In this document: positions 35,695-45,244 of the stretch, one piece after another
How the letters are laid out: each line of letters opens with the position of its first letter
How positions within the stretch are numbered: position 1 is the stretch's first letter
Assembly (NCBI GenBank): GCA_947461205.1
Contig: CANHJG010000007.1
Span: 1 to 64,000 of the forward strand
Reading direction: 5' to 3'
DNA from: Opitutia bacterium
GTDB lineage: Bacteria; Verrucomicrobiota; Verrucomicrobiia; Opitutales; Opitutaceae
DNA: 64,000 nt
Translations under genes and position numbers: made by a program
The notes under the pieces: model-generated
Databases searched by the model: none
Told to the model about the DNA's origin: nothing
Seen by the model: the letters and a program-made list of their open reading frames with translations, nothing else

Positions 35695-37215
35695 ATGTCC
35701 CTCTATATCGGCATTGATTCCGGCACCCAGAGCGTCAAAGCGGTCGTCCTCGACCTCGCGACCCGCCAAGTCGTCGCGGAGGCGCGGGCGCCGCACAAAC
35801 TGATCGCGGGTCTGCCGGTCGGGCACATGGAGCAGCACCCGCACGAGTGGACGGCGGCGCTGGACTTTGTGCTCGGCGAAGTGGCCGCCCAGATCGACGG
35901 CAAGCGCGTGCGCGGCATCGGCGTATCGGGGCAGCAGCACGGCTTTGTGCCGCTCGATCGCAACGGCGATGTGATCCGCCCCGCAAAACTCTGGTGCGAC
36001 ACCAGCACGACGGCGGAGTGCGCGATCATCACCCGGAAACTGGGCGGACCGAAGGCCGCGATCCGCAAGACCGGCAACCTCATCCTTCCCGGCTTTACCG
36101 CGCCGAAGATTCTCTGGCTGAAACGCCACGAGCCGGCGAACTATGCCAAGCTCCGGCAGGTGCTCCTGCCGCACGACTACCTTAATTTTTTCCTCACCGG
36201 CAACTACTTCATGGAGTTTGGCGATGCGTCGGGCACGGCGCTCCTCGACGTGCGCCGGCGGGTGTGGTCCCGCGATGCGATCAACGCCATCGACCGGAAG
36301 CTCGCCGACTGGCTCCCGCCGCTGTCCGGCTCGCATGAAGCCGCCGGCACCTTGCGGCCCGAGCTGGCTTCGCGCTACGGCTTTGCGTCCGACGTCGTCG
36401 TGAGCGCCGGGGGCGGCGACAACATGATGGGCGCCATCGGCACCGGTAACGTCGCGCCCGGCGTCGTCACGGCGAGTTTCGGGACGAGCGGAACCATCTA
36501 CGCGTTCGCCGGCAAACCGGTGATCGATCCGGCGGGCGAGATCGCGGCGTTCTGTTCGTCAACCGGCGGATGGTTGCCGCTGCTGTGCACCATGAACGTC
36601 ACGACGGTGACGGAACAGGTGCGGGCGTTGTTCCAGCACGACCACGGGGCGCTCAACGCCGCGGTGGCCGGTGCACCCGCGGGCGCCGGGGGACTCGTGT
36701 TGCTTCCTTATCTCGCCGGGGAACGGACGCCGAACGTGCCGGACGGCTCGGGGGTGCTGCTGGGGTTGAACAACCAGAATTTCACCCCGGGACATATCGC
36801 GCGGGCCGCGATGGAAGGCGTGACCCTCGGCATGAACTACGGCTTGCGCCGACTCGCCACTCTCGGGGTGAGGGCGAAGGAGATCCGCGTGACCGGTGGC
36901 GGAGCGAAGTCGCCGGTGTGGCGGCAGCTCATGGCGGATGTTTTTGGTGTGCCGGTTGTGGCGATGGTGGAAGACGAAGGCGCGGCGCTCGGCGGCGCCC
37001 TGCAAGCCGCGTGGTGCGTGGCGATCCGCGGTCGCAACAAAAAGGCCAAGCTCACCGATTTTACGACCGGGACGGTGGCGGTGGATGAGGCGACCCGCTG
37101 TTTGCCGAACCCGGCCAACGTCGCGCGCTATCGGGAACTGCAGGCCCTGCAGGACAAGCTCAGCGTAGCGTTGCGCGACGTGTTCGCGGCCCAGCGAAAG
37201 TTGGCGGCCGGTTAA
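35695..37215 (+). CDS. xylB: Xylulokinase
   Basis: The 506-residue product is a complete FGGY-family kinase: MSLYIGIDSGTQSVKAVVLD (phosphate loop one), MEQHPHEW, GIGVSGQQHGFVPLDRNGDV (the SGQQHG motif typical of xylulokinases), PAKLWCDTSTTAEC, ASFGTSGTIYAFA (adenosine-binding region), YLAGERTPNVPDGSGVLLGL and GGGAKSPVWRQLMADVFGVP. It phosphorylates D-xylulose to xylulose 5-phosphate for the pentose phosphate pathway. ATG 35695 is chosen over an upstream 35605 extension. No xylose isomerase or transporter is adjacent, so it may serve a pathway encoded elsewhere. Confidence 0.95.
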   Translation: MSLYIGIDSGTQSVKAVVLDLATRQVVAEARAPHKLIAGLPVGHMEQHPHEWTAALDFVLGEVAAQIDGKRVRGIGVSGQQHGFVPLDRNGDVIRPAKLWCDTSTTAECAIITRKLGGPKAAIRKTGNLILPGFTAPKILWLKRHEPANYAKLRQVLLPHDYLNFFLTGNYFMEFGDASGTALLDVRRRVWSRDAINAIDRKLADWLPPLSGSHEAAGTLRPELASRYGFASDVVVSAGGGDNMMGAIGTGNVAPGVVTASFGTSGTIYAFAGKPVIDPAGEIAAFCSSTGGWLPLLCTMNVTTVTEQVRALFQHDHGALNAAVAGAPAGAGGLVLLPYLAGERTPNVPDGSGVLLGLNNQNFTPGHIARAAMEGVTLGMNYGLRRLATLGVRAKEIRVTGGGAKSPVWRQLMADVFGVPVVAMVEDEGAALGGALQAAWCVAIRGRNKKAKLTDFTTGTVAVDEATRCLPNPANVARYRELQALQDKLSVALRDVFAAQRKLAAG

Positions 37216-37295
37216 GGCGAGGTGGCGTTCCTCACCTGTGCCAGGGCAGGAGAGGAGTGAGGGGTGCGGCACCGGGCCGGGGGCGCGGTCCCGGA

Positions 37296-37526
37296 TCAGG
37301 TCCGGGTGAAGCCGGCGGTCTTGGCGGCCTCGCGACGGTGAAAGAACCGGGCGGTGGGCAGCTCCGTGAGAAACACGACGGCCTCCACGAACAGAAACGC
37401 GCCGGCGATCAGCACCCAGATGATGTCACGTCCCGCCTTCGCGGCGACGAGCGAGACCAGCGTGGCGTCACGCCGGGCGGCCGTCGGACGGGGCTGAGCT
37501 GCGGGGGTAATCTGGGATCGCGACAT
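37296..37526 (-). CDS. Small single-pass membrane protein (hypothetical)
   Basis: The 76-residue frame starts at ATG 37526 (MSRSQITPAAQPRPTAARRD) and contains one clear membrane helix, IIWVLIAGAFLFVEAVVFLT, after a basic N-terminus and before a short C-terminal tail. The pattern is Nin-Cout or the reverse with a positive N-side. No family is recognised. The frame stays open upstream to 37748, but that part is Arg/Pro-rich and probably not translated. It is convergent with the xylulokinase gene. Confidence 0.5.
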   Translation of the reverse strand: MSRSQITPAAQPRPTAARRDATLVSLVAAKAGRDIIWVLIAGAFLFVEAVVFLTELPTARFFHRREAAKTAGFTRT

Positions 37527-38158
37527 CGCCGCTCCGATTGCAAGCGGTGTGCCAATGCGATTTTGGGCGTGATTCTTCCTCCTGGCAGAGGGGACGGACC
37601 GTTTCCTGAGCTTGATCCGCCATCGCCCGCTGCCGAATGCCCGGGAAAATCCCCCCAGCGTTGGTCCGGACCTCGGGGGATTTTCCCCAGCGACGGAACG
37701 AAATGGGCGTGACGCCGGCGCCAACCGGTGCCTCCCGGGTACCGCCACCCGCCCTAAACGGCCGCAAAACCGACCGCCTCCGCCTTAGCCAGCTGACCCC
37801 GGAGGCCGCCGTGTTGATCGTCGAGGGGGTCAACCAGCCGCCGCCGACGCACGTCATCGGGGATCGCGGTATCCGGCCGCCCGACGAGGCGCGCGCCGAG
37901 CTTGCGACGGGGCTAGCGGCGATGGTGGCTTTCGGGCGGACCGCACTCAAGTTGCCGCGGTCGTCGCCCTCACGTCCCCGGACCTTGAGCGTTCGGGCCG
38001 CCCGCTCGGAGCCCTCGGGTTTCGCTTCGCGCGGATGGTGCGCTTGGACGCGACCCAACCCGAGCGCCGGCTCTGCGCGTTTCCGGCGGCCGCGGATGTC
38101 GGGCCGTCGAAAATTTGGTTTCGCTGCGCGTCCCGCTGCGTCTTGCTCGGCGCCACCC
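37527..38158. other. Spacer with an unidentified coding remnant
   Basis: On the plus strand, frame one (about 37760-37935) reads LTPEAAVLIVEGVNQPPPTH, then GDRGIRPPDEARAELATGLA. Near 37935 the frame shifts, and frame two reads VALTSPDLERSGRPLGALGF, ARMVRLDATQPERRLCAFPA and fades near 38110. The balanced composition suggests a genuine protein remnant of about 115 residues from one eroded gene. I do not recognise the family. Neither part has a convincing start, and the oxidoreductase gene begins right after. Confidence 0.4.
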
Positions 38159-39322
38159 ATGAAGCGTCGCCACTTTCTCACCCAGTCCGCCGGGGTCGTC
38201 GCCGTCGGGGCCGTTTTTCCCGGTCGCTCGCGCGCGGCCGAAGCGGCCACTCCGCCGAAAGCCAGCACGGTTTACGTGCCGGGCCTCAAGCCGACGGCGG
38301 TGGTGCAGCCGGGCGAATTCATCTTCGCCGCGGCGCACCTCGACCACGGGCACATCACGGGGATGTGCACCGCGCTGATCGCCGCCGGCGCGACGCTCAA
38401 GTGGGTCTTCGAGCCGGATGAAAAGAAGCGGGGCGATTTTCTGAAGAGGTTCAAAGAGGCGAAGGCCGCGCGCTCGCTCGACGAAATCCTCGCCGACAAG
38501 GACGTAAAACTCGTCGCCTCGGCAGCGGTGACGTCGGAGCGCGGGCCGCTCGGTTGCCGCGTGATGGAGGCGGGCAAGGATTACTTTGTAGACAAGGCGC
38601 CGTTGACGACGCTCGAGCAACTCGCGCAGGCGCGGGCGGTTGTCGCGCGCACCGGGCGGAAATATGGCGTCTACTACAGCGAGCGGCTGACCTCGGAGGC
38701 GGGGATGTTTGCGACCGACCTGGTCAAGAGCGGCGTGCTCGGTCGCGTCGTGCAAGTGGCGGGCTTCGGTCCGCATCGGCTCAGCAAGGCGACGCGCCCG
38801 GCGTGGTTTTTCGAGCGCGCCAAATTCGGCGGCATCCTCTGCGACATCGGCAGCCACCAGTGCGAGCAGTTCCTGACCTACAGCGGGGCGACGGAGGCGA
38901 AGGTGGTGCACGCGGCGGTCGGCAATTTCGCGAACCCCGAGACGCCGGAGTTTGAGGACTTCGGCGAGGCCTCGTTCGTCGGCAACAACGGCGCGACGAA
39001 CCAGATTCGCGTCGACTGGTTTACGCCCGATGGCTTGAGCACCTGGGGCGACGGGCGGACGTTTATTCTCGGCACGAAGGGCTACATCGAGCTGCGCAAA
39101 TACGTGAATGTGGGCCAGGCCAAAGGGGGCGACCACGTATTCCTCGTCGACGGTCAGGGCGAGCATTACATCCCGGTGGCCGGCAAAGTCGGCGCCCGGT
39201 TTTTCGGCGAGTTCATCCTCGATTGTCTGAATCGCACGGAGCAGGCGATGACCCAGGCGCACGCGTTCAAGGCGGCGGAGCTTTGCATTCAGGCGCAGAA
39301 CGCCGCCGTGCGCCTGACGTAG
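38159..39322 (+). CDS. Tat-exported Gfo/Idh/MocA-family oxidoreductase
   Basis: The 387-residue product has a twin-Arg signal (MKRRHFLTQSAGVVAVGAVF) and a Gfo/Idh/MocA fold. FIFAAAHLDHGHITGMCTAL replaces the usual Gly-x-Gly dinucleotide loop, then LVASAAVTSERGPLGCRVME, AGKDYFVDKAPLTTLEQLAQ (the catalytic Lys motif E/DKP, here VDKAP), and AKFGGILCDIGSHQCEQFLT (the catalytic DxGxH motif). These enzymes oxidise or reduce sugars and sugar alcohols with NAD(P). Tat export with a bound cofactor is known for this family in glycan-degrading bacteria. The product may act on sugars released in the periplasm. ATG 38159 is clear. Confidence 0.9.
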   Translation: MKRRHFLTQSAGVVAVGAVFPGRSRAAEAATPPKASTVYVPGLKPTAVVQPGEFIFAAAHLDHGHITGMCTALIAAGATLKWVFEPDEKKRGDFLKRFKEAKAARSLDEILADKDVKLVASAAVTSERGPLGCRVMEAGKDYFVDKAPLTTLEQLAQARAVVARTGRKYGVYYSERLTSEAGMFATDLVKSGVLGRVVQVAGFGPHRLSKATRPAWFFERAKFGGILCDIGSHQCEQFLTYSGATEAKVVHAAVGNFANPETPEFEDFGEASFVGNNGATNQIRVDWFTPDGLSTWGDGRTFILGTKGYIELRKYVNVGQAKGGDHVFLVDGQGEHYIPVAGKVGARFFGEFILDCLNRTEQAMTQAHAFKAAELCIQAQNAAVRLT

Positions 39323-39335
39323 GCGCCGCGCGGAT

Positions 39336-42275
39336 TTACGGCACTTCGTAAACCTCGACGAGCGCTTCGCCGACTGTCGCGCCGGCCCCGGACACCTGCA
39401 CGGTATAGCTGCGGCCGGCGGCGAGGGTGACGACGACGGCGGAGTCTTTGCTGCCGACCGGCAGGGGAAACGCGCCGACTTGGCCGAACACCGGGGCGAG
39501 CGTGGCGTCCCAGTTATCATTGGACGCGAGGCGGCCGGCGGCGTCGGTGACTTCAAGCTGGGGATCCGCGAGCGCCCCGCTCACGCCGAGGTCGGCGAGC
39601 GTGGGGCCGACGGCCCGGATGAGGACGCGTTGGTTGCCGGTACCGGCGACGTAGAAACCGGCGATCAAGATATCAGCTCCGGTGCCCACGCGGTTGCGGG
39701 CGGAGAGGTTGACAAGGCGGGCGGCACTGCCCGGGTCGGCATCGTAGCCTTCTACGAGCACGGCGCCACCGGAGGTTCCGGTGACCTGCACGGTGTGCGC
39801 GCCGACGAATGATCGCTGGAGGGCGGCATCGCGGCTCGCCGCGGCAAACGGAAACGCGCCAGCTGCCGCGAACGAGGAGGCGAGGGCGGCCGGCCAGTCA
39901 TTGTTGTCGGCGAGTTTGGTCGAGTCGCGGTAGAGTTCGAGCCGTGGATCGGTCATCGCGCCGGTGAGACCGAAACCGGCGAGGGCGGGGCCGGCGGCGC
40001 GCAGGAGGAGATCCTTCGGGCTGCCGTCGCCGCCCACGACGAAGCCGACGATCACGTTTTGGCCCGGCGCGAGCGTGGTGCGGAGTGAGACGTTGGCGAG
40101 CCAGGCGGCCGGGTTGACTTTGAGCTGTGCGGGGAGGCTGCTGACGGCACCGCCGGGCGAGGTGACGACGACGGAATAGGTGCCGGCTTGTGCGACGGTG
40201 ACGGCCGGGAGAGTGAAGCCGGCCTGCGTGGTCCCGGGGAGCGGTGTGCCGTTGAACGACCACTGATAGGAGGGCGACGTCGAACCGGAGAATGCAGGAT
40301 TGACGACGAAACTGGCCGGCGCGCCGGCGGTGACCGTTTGCGAGCGTGGCTGGGAGACGAGGGTGGGCGCGCCGTCGCCGAGCGCGCGGGCATGCGCGAC
40401 GACGATTTCGCGCGTGGCGACCGCACTGGACGTGGCGCCGGACTTCGTGGCTTGAAAAGTGATCGCGTAGATGCCGTCGGCTTGCCCGGCCGGAACGGTG
40501 GTGCGGTAGGTGAGGCGGCCCGTGGCGTCGGCGGCGGAGGGGACGAGCGTCTCATCAACGTTGCGGAGGAGGTCGCGCACGGCAAGAGCGGCGCCGGTCA
40601 CGGGCGCACCGGAAGCATCGGTCACGGTGAACGTGAAGTCAGCGGGCTGGTTCCAGTCGCGCGTCAGCCTTGTCGTGGGCGTGACGGCGGCGAGGAGGAG
40701 TGTGACGGGCGGCGCGAGCAGCGCGGCGGTGGCTTCGTTCGAATAGCCGACGCTGCTGCCGCCGGAGTTGAATGCACTGACCCGATACACGTAGGTGAGG
40801 CTGGCGGAGGTCGCGGTCGCGTCACGGTAGGAAACGCTGTTGGCGGCGAGCGTGGCGAGGGTCGTCCACGTGGGGGCGGCCTCGCTTTTACGCTCGAGCA
40901 GAAAGCCGGTCTCATTCATCGCCGGGTCGACCCAGGCGAGCGAAATCGCCTTGGACTCGGCGGTGGCGATGAGGGTGGCGGGCGCCGCGGGCGCGGGGCC
41001 GTCGAGGAATTCACGGATGCCGTCGCGAATGGCGGTGGCGACAAGGCGCTTGAAGCGTTCGTCCTGCAACGCGGCGTTGTCGGGCGTGGGTTTGTCCATG
41101 AACGCGATTTCCAGGATGACGGCGGGCCGCGTCGCGAGACGGTTTTCGCCGTAGCTGCCGTTGAAGCCTTGGACGCGGCGGTCGGCCCAGGCGGCGTTGT
41201 AGTCGCGCCGGATGGCGGTGATGACTTTGGCGTGGAGCAGGTCGGCGAGGCGTTTGCTCTCGGAGCCGAAGCCGTTGGCGGTGTCGTAAAGGGTTTCGGT
41301 GCCGGTGCCGCCGCCGCCGTTGTTGTGGACGCTCACGAGGAGCTCGGCGCCGACGGCGTTGGCGTAGCGCGGGCGGCAGCGGATGTCCTGTTCGAGGGGC
41401 GTGTATCCGGACTCGTTCCAGACCGACGCATCGGCGCCGAGCGCCTTCACGTGATAGCGCGCGGCCTCCTGCCATTTGGGGAAACCCGTTTCCCCGACGC
41501 CGGCCGTGCGATCGAGATTCCGCGTGGGCCGCACGTCGGCCCCGGCTTCCACGAGGAGCGTGTTCAAGGCGGAGACGATGTCGTGGTTGACGAAATCCTC
41601 CACGATCCCGCTGAAATAGGAGCGTTGGAGGACGTAGTTTGTGCCGCCCAGCAGGTAGTAGCCATGCCCCGGACTGATCGCGATGCGCCGGCCGGCGAGC
41701 GGTTGGAGGGCGGGCGCGACCGGAAGCGGGGCTGGGATGAGTTGTCGCGCGATCGGCGGCGGGCCGAGCCGCGGTGCCGGCGGGAGCCAACGCTCCAGCG
41801 GCAGACCCTCGATCTCGGTTTGGATCTCAAAGGTGTTCAGATCGGCCCGCACGACGTCGCCCGCGGCGCGCTGGACGCGGGCGAAGAACGCTTCGAAGCC
41901 GATGCTGCCGGGCCCGAGTGCCAGCACCTGGCGGCTGAAGTTTAATGTGACGCGCCGGCCGGAGAGCGAGGCCGCCAACAGATTCACGCTTGCGGCGCCG
42001 GTGCCGTCGGGACCGGTGGAGAGGGCGGTGGCAATCGCCTCGCGGATTTTGGTCGCAGCGGTTTGTTCCTGGGCGGTCACGTCCGGCGCATCGGGGGCCG
42101 GCGGCGACGCGAGCCCGGCCTGGCCGAGGAGCCCGAGAATCGCGACGAAGGCGAAACAGCGAATGAGGGTGCGGGGGTGGATGGAAACCTCGTAGTGGAT
42201 TCGGATTTGGCCGCAAGCTCTCGCCGCGGCCTCGCCGGAACGACGGTCGTTGCGGGGGTGACGTGGGGCGGGCAT
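39336..42275 (-). CDS. Large secreted N-acetylmuramoyl-L-alanine amidase with FN3/Ig-like C-terminal domains
   Basis: The frame from ATG 42275 gives 979 residues. A signal-like segment (RTLIRCFAFVAILGLLGQAG) lies at about residues 35-55 with no ATG immediately before it, so the true start is uncertain. Residues about 196-425 form an Amidase_3 domain: RRIAISPGHGYYLLGG (zinc His), VSVHNNGGGGTGTETL (second zinc His), RPAVILEIAFMDKP (catalytic Glu). An FN3-like domain follows (about 432-525, VDPAMNETGFLLERKSE), then an Ig-like or carboxypeptidase-regulatory-like domain, an Ig-like domain (TLVSQPRSQTVTAGAPASFV), and repeated beta-rich C-terminal modules (RAAGPALAGFGLTGAMTDPR and RAVGPTLADLGVSGALADPQ are duplicates). 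It should cleave the amide bond in peptidoglycan and may bind the cell wall or sugars. Confidence 0.88.
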   Translation of the reverse strand: MPAPRHPRNDRRSGEAAARACGQIRIHYEVSIHPRTLIRCFAFVAILGLLGQAGLASPPAPDAPDVTAQEQTAATKIREAIATALSTGPDGTGAASVNLLAASLSGRRVTLNFSRQVLALGPGSIGFEAFFARVQRAAGDVVRADLNTFEIQTEIEGLPLERWLPPAPRLGPPPIARQLIPAPLPVAPALQPLAGRRIAISPGHGYYLLGGTNYVLQRSYFSGIVEDFVNHDIVSALNTLLVEAGADVRPTRNLDRTAGVGETGFPKWQEAARYHVKALGADASVWNESGYTPLEQDIRCRPRYANAVGAELLVSVHNNGGGGTGTETLYDTANGFGSESKRLADLLHAKVITAIRRDYNAAWADRRVQGFNGSYGENRLATRPAVILEIAFMDKPTPDNAALQDERFKRLVATAIRDGIREFLDGPAPAAPATLIATAESKAISLAWVDPAMNETGFLLERKSEAAPTWTTLATLAANSVSYRDATATSASLTYVYRVSAFNSGGSSVGYSNEATAALLAPPVTLLLAAVTPTTRLTRDWNQPADFTFTVTDASGAPVTGAALAVRDLLRNVDETLVPSAADATGRLTYRTTVPAGQADGIYAITFQATKSGATSSAVATREIVVAHARALGDGAPTLVSQPRSQTVTAGAPASFVVNPAFSGSTSPSYQWSFNGTPLPGTTQAGFTLPAVTVAQAGTYSVVVTSPGGAVSSLPAQLKVNPAAWLANVSLRTTLAPGQNVIVGFVVGGDGSPKDLLLRAAGPALAGFGLTGAMTDPRLELYRDSTKLADNNDWPAALASSFAAAGAFPFAAASRDAALQRSFVGAHTVQVTGTSGGAVLVEGYDADPGSAARLVNLSARNRVGTGADILIAGFYVAGTGNQRVLIRAVGPTLADLGVSGALADPQLEVTDAAGRLASNDNWDATLAPVFGQVGAFPLPVGSKDSAVVVTLAAGRSYTVQVSGAGATVGEALVEVYEVP

Positions 42276-42465
42276 CAGGGGCGCGAAGGGGCCCGGCCAA
42301 TCTGGCGCGGACCGACGGGCGGGCCGCCACCGGGCGCATGGCGCGCTCCGGGGTGGGGGAAATGCGTAGGCGCAGGCCGGCGGCGCGTGCGAGTTTTTCC
42401 ATTCGTCAAAGGCTTGTTTCCGGGCCGCTCCCGCTCTGTGCTCGGCGTGCTGAGCATTGCTAGCC

Positions 42466-43317
42466 ATGGCCGTCCCTCCCCGCATCCGACTTTCGCCGAT
42501 CAAACTGGCGCCCGCGCCTGCGATCGTCCCGATCGTCAATCCGGACGCACCCGCAGTCGTCGCGCCGCTGGAGTCGACGACCGTTGCCTTGCCCGCGGTG
42601 TCCGCGGTTACTCCGATGTCCGTCGCTCCGCCGGTTGCGGCCACGCCCGAAGCCGCCAACAGCCCGGCTCCCGTGGCCGCACCGTTGCCGGCTCTTGCCA
42701 TCGCCGCTCGGCCAGCGACTGCTCCCGCCGCCCAAGCAGATGAACCGGTGCCGACGGGTTTGATGACGGCCTCCGCGGCGCCGTCCCGCATTCGCGCGTC
42801 GTCAATGATGATAAAATGGGGCGCGATTGCCGCGGCGGTGCTGCTGGTCACGTTCGCGGCGATGAAATTTCTGCTGCCGGTCGTGGTCGAGATGCGCCGG
42901 GAAAAGATCGCGAATCCGGTGGCAGACAAGAGCGCGCCGACAGCGGTTCGAGCCATCCAGGCGACGCGCCATGTCGTGGCCAAGCACGATGCGAACGTCG
43001 CTTACCTGGGCGAAGTGGTCTCGGCGGTCGAAAACAAGCCAGTCGAGGTCAAGCCTGTGCCGGCGCCAGCGCCGGTGCCGGTGGTGCCCACGCCCCCGCC
43101 GTCGGACCTCAGCCGATTTCACGCCGCCGTCGCCCAACTGAAAGTGGACAGCGTGGTCGGCGGAGCGACGCCCCGCGCCTACATCGACGGGCGGTTCGTG
43201 AAGCAGGGGGAAATCATTCATCGTGCCCTCGGCCTGCGGTTCGTCGGAGTCGACGCCGTCGAGCACATGCTGCTGTTCACGAACGCGGACAACGTGACGT
43301 TTCGGAAACGTTACTGA
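42466..43317 (+). CDS. Membrane-anchored Pro/Ala-rich protein with C-terminal GspB-like domain
   Basis: The 283-residue product begins MAVPPRIRLSPIKLAPAPAI and has an N-terminal Pro/Ala/Val-rich stretch of about 100 residues, a single membrane helix (WGAIAAAVLLVTFAAMKFLL, about residues 120-140), a periplasmic linker and a C-terminal domain with VVGGATPRAYIDGRFVKQGE and LGLRFVGVDAVEHMLLFTNA. The last part resembles the C-terminal domain of type II secretion protein B (a small beta-rich periplasmic domain in which a Gly-x-x-x-R-A-x-I-N/D-G motif recurs), but this is by motif only. ATG 42466 was preferred to 42457. It is divergent from the amidase gene. Confidence 0.72.
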   Translation: MAVPPRIRLSPIKLAPAPAIVPIVNPDAPAVVAPLESTTVALPAVSAVTPMSVAPPVAATPEAANSPAPVAAPLPALAIAARPATAPAAQADEPVPTGLMTASAAPSRIRASSMMIKWGAIAAAVLLVTFAAMKFLLPVVVEMRREKIANPVADKSAPTAVRAIQATRHVVAKHDANVAYLGEVVSAVENKPVEVKPVPAPAPVPVVPTPPPSDLSRFHAAVAQLKVDSVVGGATPRAYIDGRFVKQGEIIHRALGLRFVGVDAVEHMLLFTNADNVTFRKRY

Positions 43318-43751
43318 GGCGGCACGTTTTCCGGCGAACGCGCAGGAGCCCGGAGCGCCGCGCCACTGGCCGGGCGCCGGATGAACGGCGCGTTTGCGTC
43401 CGGCGCATAGGATCGAGGTTTTCCCGCCAAAGAAGAACCTGCTGGCGCGGTCGGCATCAATCTCATCGAAAAGGCCAGCTCGCCACCCTGCCATCGCTGG
43501 ATGGCGCGATGCTGGCGGACGCGGACGATGTGCTGATGGGCGCCGGCCTCCCGAGATCGATTCCCGGCACGCTCGATCGGCCGGCGAACGCGGTCGCGCG
43601 GAATGCCCATCACACACGCGCTAGGCCCGGAATTCCGAACGCCCGCAGGTCGTTGGGTTCAACTCCGACTGCAGGCCTTTCGCCTATTGCGTCGTCAACC
43701 CGCGCCTGTTCACTCGAAGGGCCGCGTTTAATTTCAAATGACGACAAATTC
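43318..43751. other. Spacer without an identifiable gene
   Basis: Between the GspB-like gene and the polysaccharide locus. Frames are Arg/Pro-rich on both strands. A plus-strand stretch at about 43635-43735 (RPQVVGFNSDCRPFAYCVVN) looks more protein-like, but is too short to assign. Promoters for the following same-strand gene set may lie here; no clear -35/-10 pair can be named by eye. Confidence 0.3.
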
Positions 43752-45221
43752 ATGATCGATCTATCTTTCACGCCGAGGCGCCTCTGCGGGTTGCTTTCGG
43801 CCCTCACCGCTTGCCTGCTCAGCACCGCAGCCAGCACCGACTATTTTGCCGACAACGGCTATGGTAATCCGATTAGCACGCTCCAGCATCCGTCCGGCGA
43901 ACACTACAAGGGTGTGACCTACGTCGCCTATCAGGGGCCGCACGAAGATCCCTATGTCGCTGCCTATGTCCATGCCACGGGCCAGTGGATCGGTCCCGTC
44001 CAGGCCGGCGTCAGTGCCATGGGCAAATCGCCGGATCAAATTGACCCCGGCGAACTCGACAATCACGGCAAGCCCGCCCTCGTCGTCGACCGGCAGGGCT
44101 ACATTCACCTCGTGTTCGGCTCTCATGGGGGCGACCCGAAATATGGTCCGAACCCGCTGGGCGAGTTTTTTATGGGCACCAAGGGCAAGATGACCCACGT
44201 CGTCTCCGTCAAACCCGGTGACATCTCCGCGTGGCGCGTGGTGGACAACGTCCCCGTCAACGGCACCTACAACCAGTGGGTCAAACTCGCCAACGGCGAC
44301 CTGTATCTCTTTTACCGCCACGGCGGCCACCGCAGCGATTGGGTTTACCAGCACTCCGTCGACGACGGCCGCACGTTTGCAGCCCCGGTATCCGTGTTGA
44401 AACACAAAGTGAGCGCCGCGTCTCCCGCGGTGAACGACTCGTGGTATGCGTGGTTCGACCATGGCCGGGGCGACACCATCACCGCATCCTACATCTATCA
44501 CCCCTGCGCCAATCCGAAGCACAACGCGCATCGGCAAAACACCTATTATATGCAGCTCGATCCCCCGAGCGGCCAGTGGTCCAACGTCCAAGGCGCGCGG
44601 CTTGCGTTGCCCGTCACCAAGGAGTCCGCCGACAAGCTTACGCTCATCGAAGACACCGGCACCGTGCGCACCACCCACGGCACGGCCCACGTGGATTCCG
44701 CCGGCCGACCGCACTTGGTTTTCCCTGCGGGCAAGGAGGTGCGGTATTATCGCTGGGACGGAAAAGCCTGGCAGAAACCCGTCGCGGTCGGCGCAGCGGA
44801 CGAACGCATGCACGACGGTGACTTCTTGGTAGATTCGCCGACCAACGTGCGAATGCTGTTGGCGCAGACGACCGAGGCCGGTCACGAAATTGCGTGGTGG
44901 AACACGGCGGACGGCGGACTGAGGTGGTTGAAGGGCGCCGTTTTCATGGCGTCGAAAGAGCGGAGCTTCAACCTGTCGGCGATGATCCGCAACGCGCACC
45001 CCGATGCCGTGATGTTGCTCGCGTCCCGCAGCGCGGCTGAACCGCACCTCTACCGGCAGATGCACCTTGTCGGCGCCCACGGTGCGCTCGTTCGTCCCGC
45101 CGCCGAGGCGAGCCACCTCGGGAACCGGTTAGAACAGATCAAATCCCTGCCCCCGCCGAACAAGGACAAAGCCGAGGCGAAGAAAAAGAAAAAGCTCGGA
45201 CTCGGCGACGACGACCTCTGA
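43752..45221 (+). CDS. Secreted BNR-repeat (BNR_4-type) protein, likely polysaccharide lyase
   Basis: The 489-residue product has a signal peptide (LCGLLSALTACLLSTAASTD) and a seven-bladed propeller-like pattern: TDYFADNGYGNPISTLQHPS, GEHYKGVTYVAYQGPHEDPY, GKPALVVDRQGYIHLVFGSH (SxDxGxxxH-like Asp box), GTYNQWVKLANGDLYLFYRH, and DSAGRPHLVFPAGKEVRYYR. The combination matches the BNR_4 family, which includes ulvan lyases of PL24 and related families that cleave sulfated uronate polymers. A C-terminal Lys-rich tail (KAEAKKKKKLGLGDDDL) is unusual. It begins a same-strand set with sulfatases 24 bases downstream, supporting a role on sulfated polysaccharide. Enzymatic activity is inferred, not shown. 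Confidence 0.8.
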   Translation: MIDLSFTPRRLCGLLSALTACLLSTAASTDYFADNGYGNPISTLQHPSGEHYKGVTYVAYQGPHEDPYVAAYVHATGQWIGPVQAGVSAMGKSPDQIDPGELDNHGKPALVVDRQGYIHLVFGSHGGDPKYGPNPLGEFFMGTKGKMTHVVSVKPGDISAWRVVDNVPVNGTYNQWVKLANGDLYLFYRHGGHRSDWVYQHSVDDGRTFAAPVSVLKHKVSAASPAVNDSWYAWFDHGRGDTITASYIYHPCANPKHNAHRQNTYYMQLDPPSGQWSNVQGARLALPVTKESADKLTLIEDTGTVRTTHGTAHVDSAGRPHLVFPAGKEVRYYRWDGKAWQKPVAVGAADERMHDGDFLVDSPTNVRMLLAQTTEAGHEIAWWNTADGGLRWLKGAVFMASKERSFNLSAMIRNAHPDAVMLLASRSAAEPHLYRQMHLVGAHGALVRPAAEASHLGNRLEQIKSLPPPNKDKAEAKKKKKLGLGDDDL

Positions 45222-45244
45222 GGCAACCTCGCTCATTCTATTTT

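Noticed and set aside
40188-41945. Plus-strand frame of 585 codons over the amidase
   Set aside because: Antisense shadow; Arg/Gly-rich with no domain.
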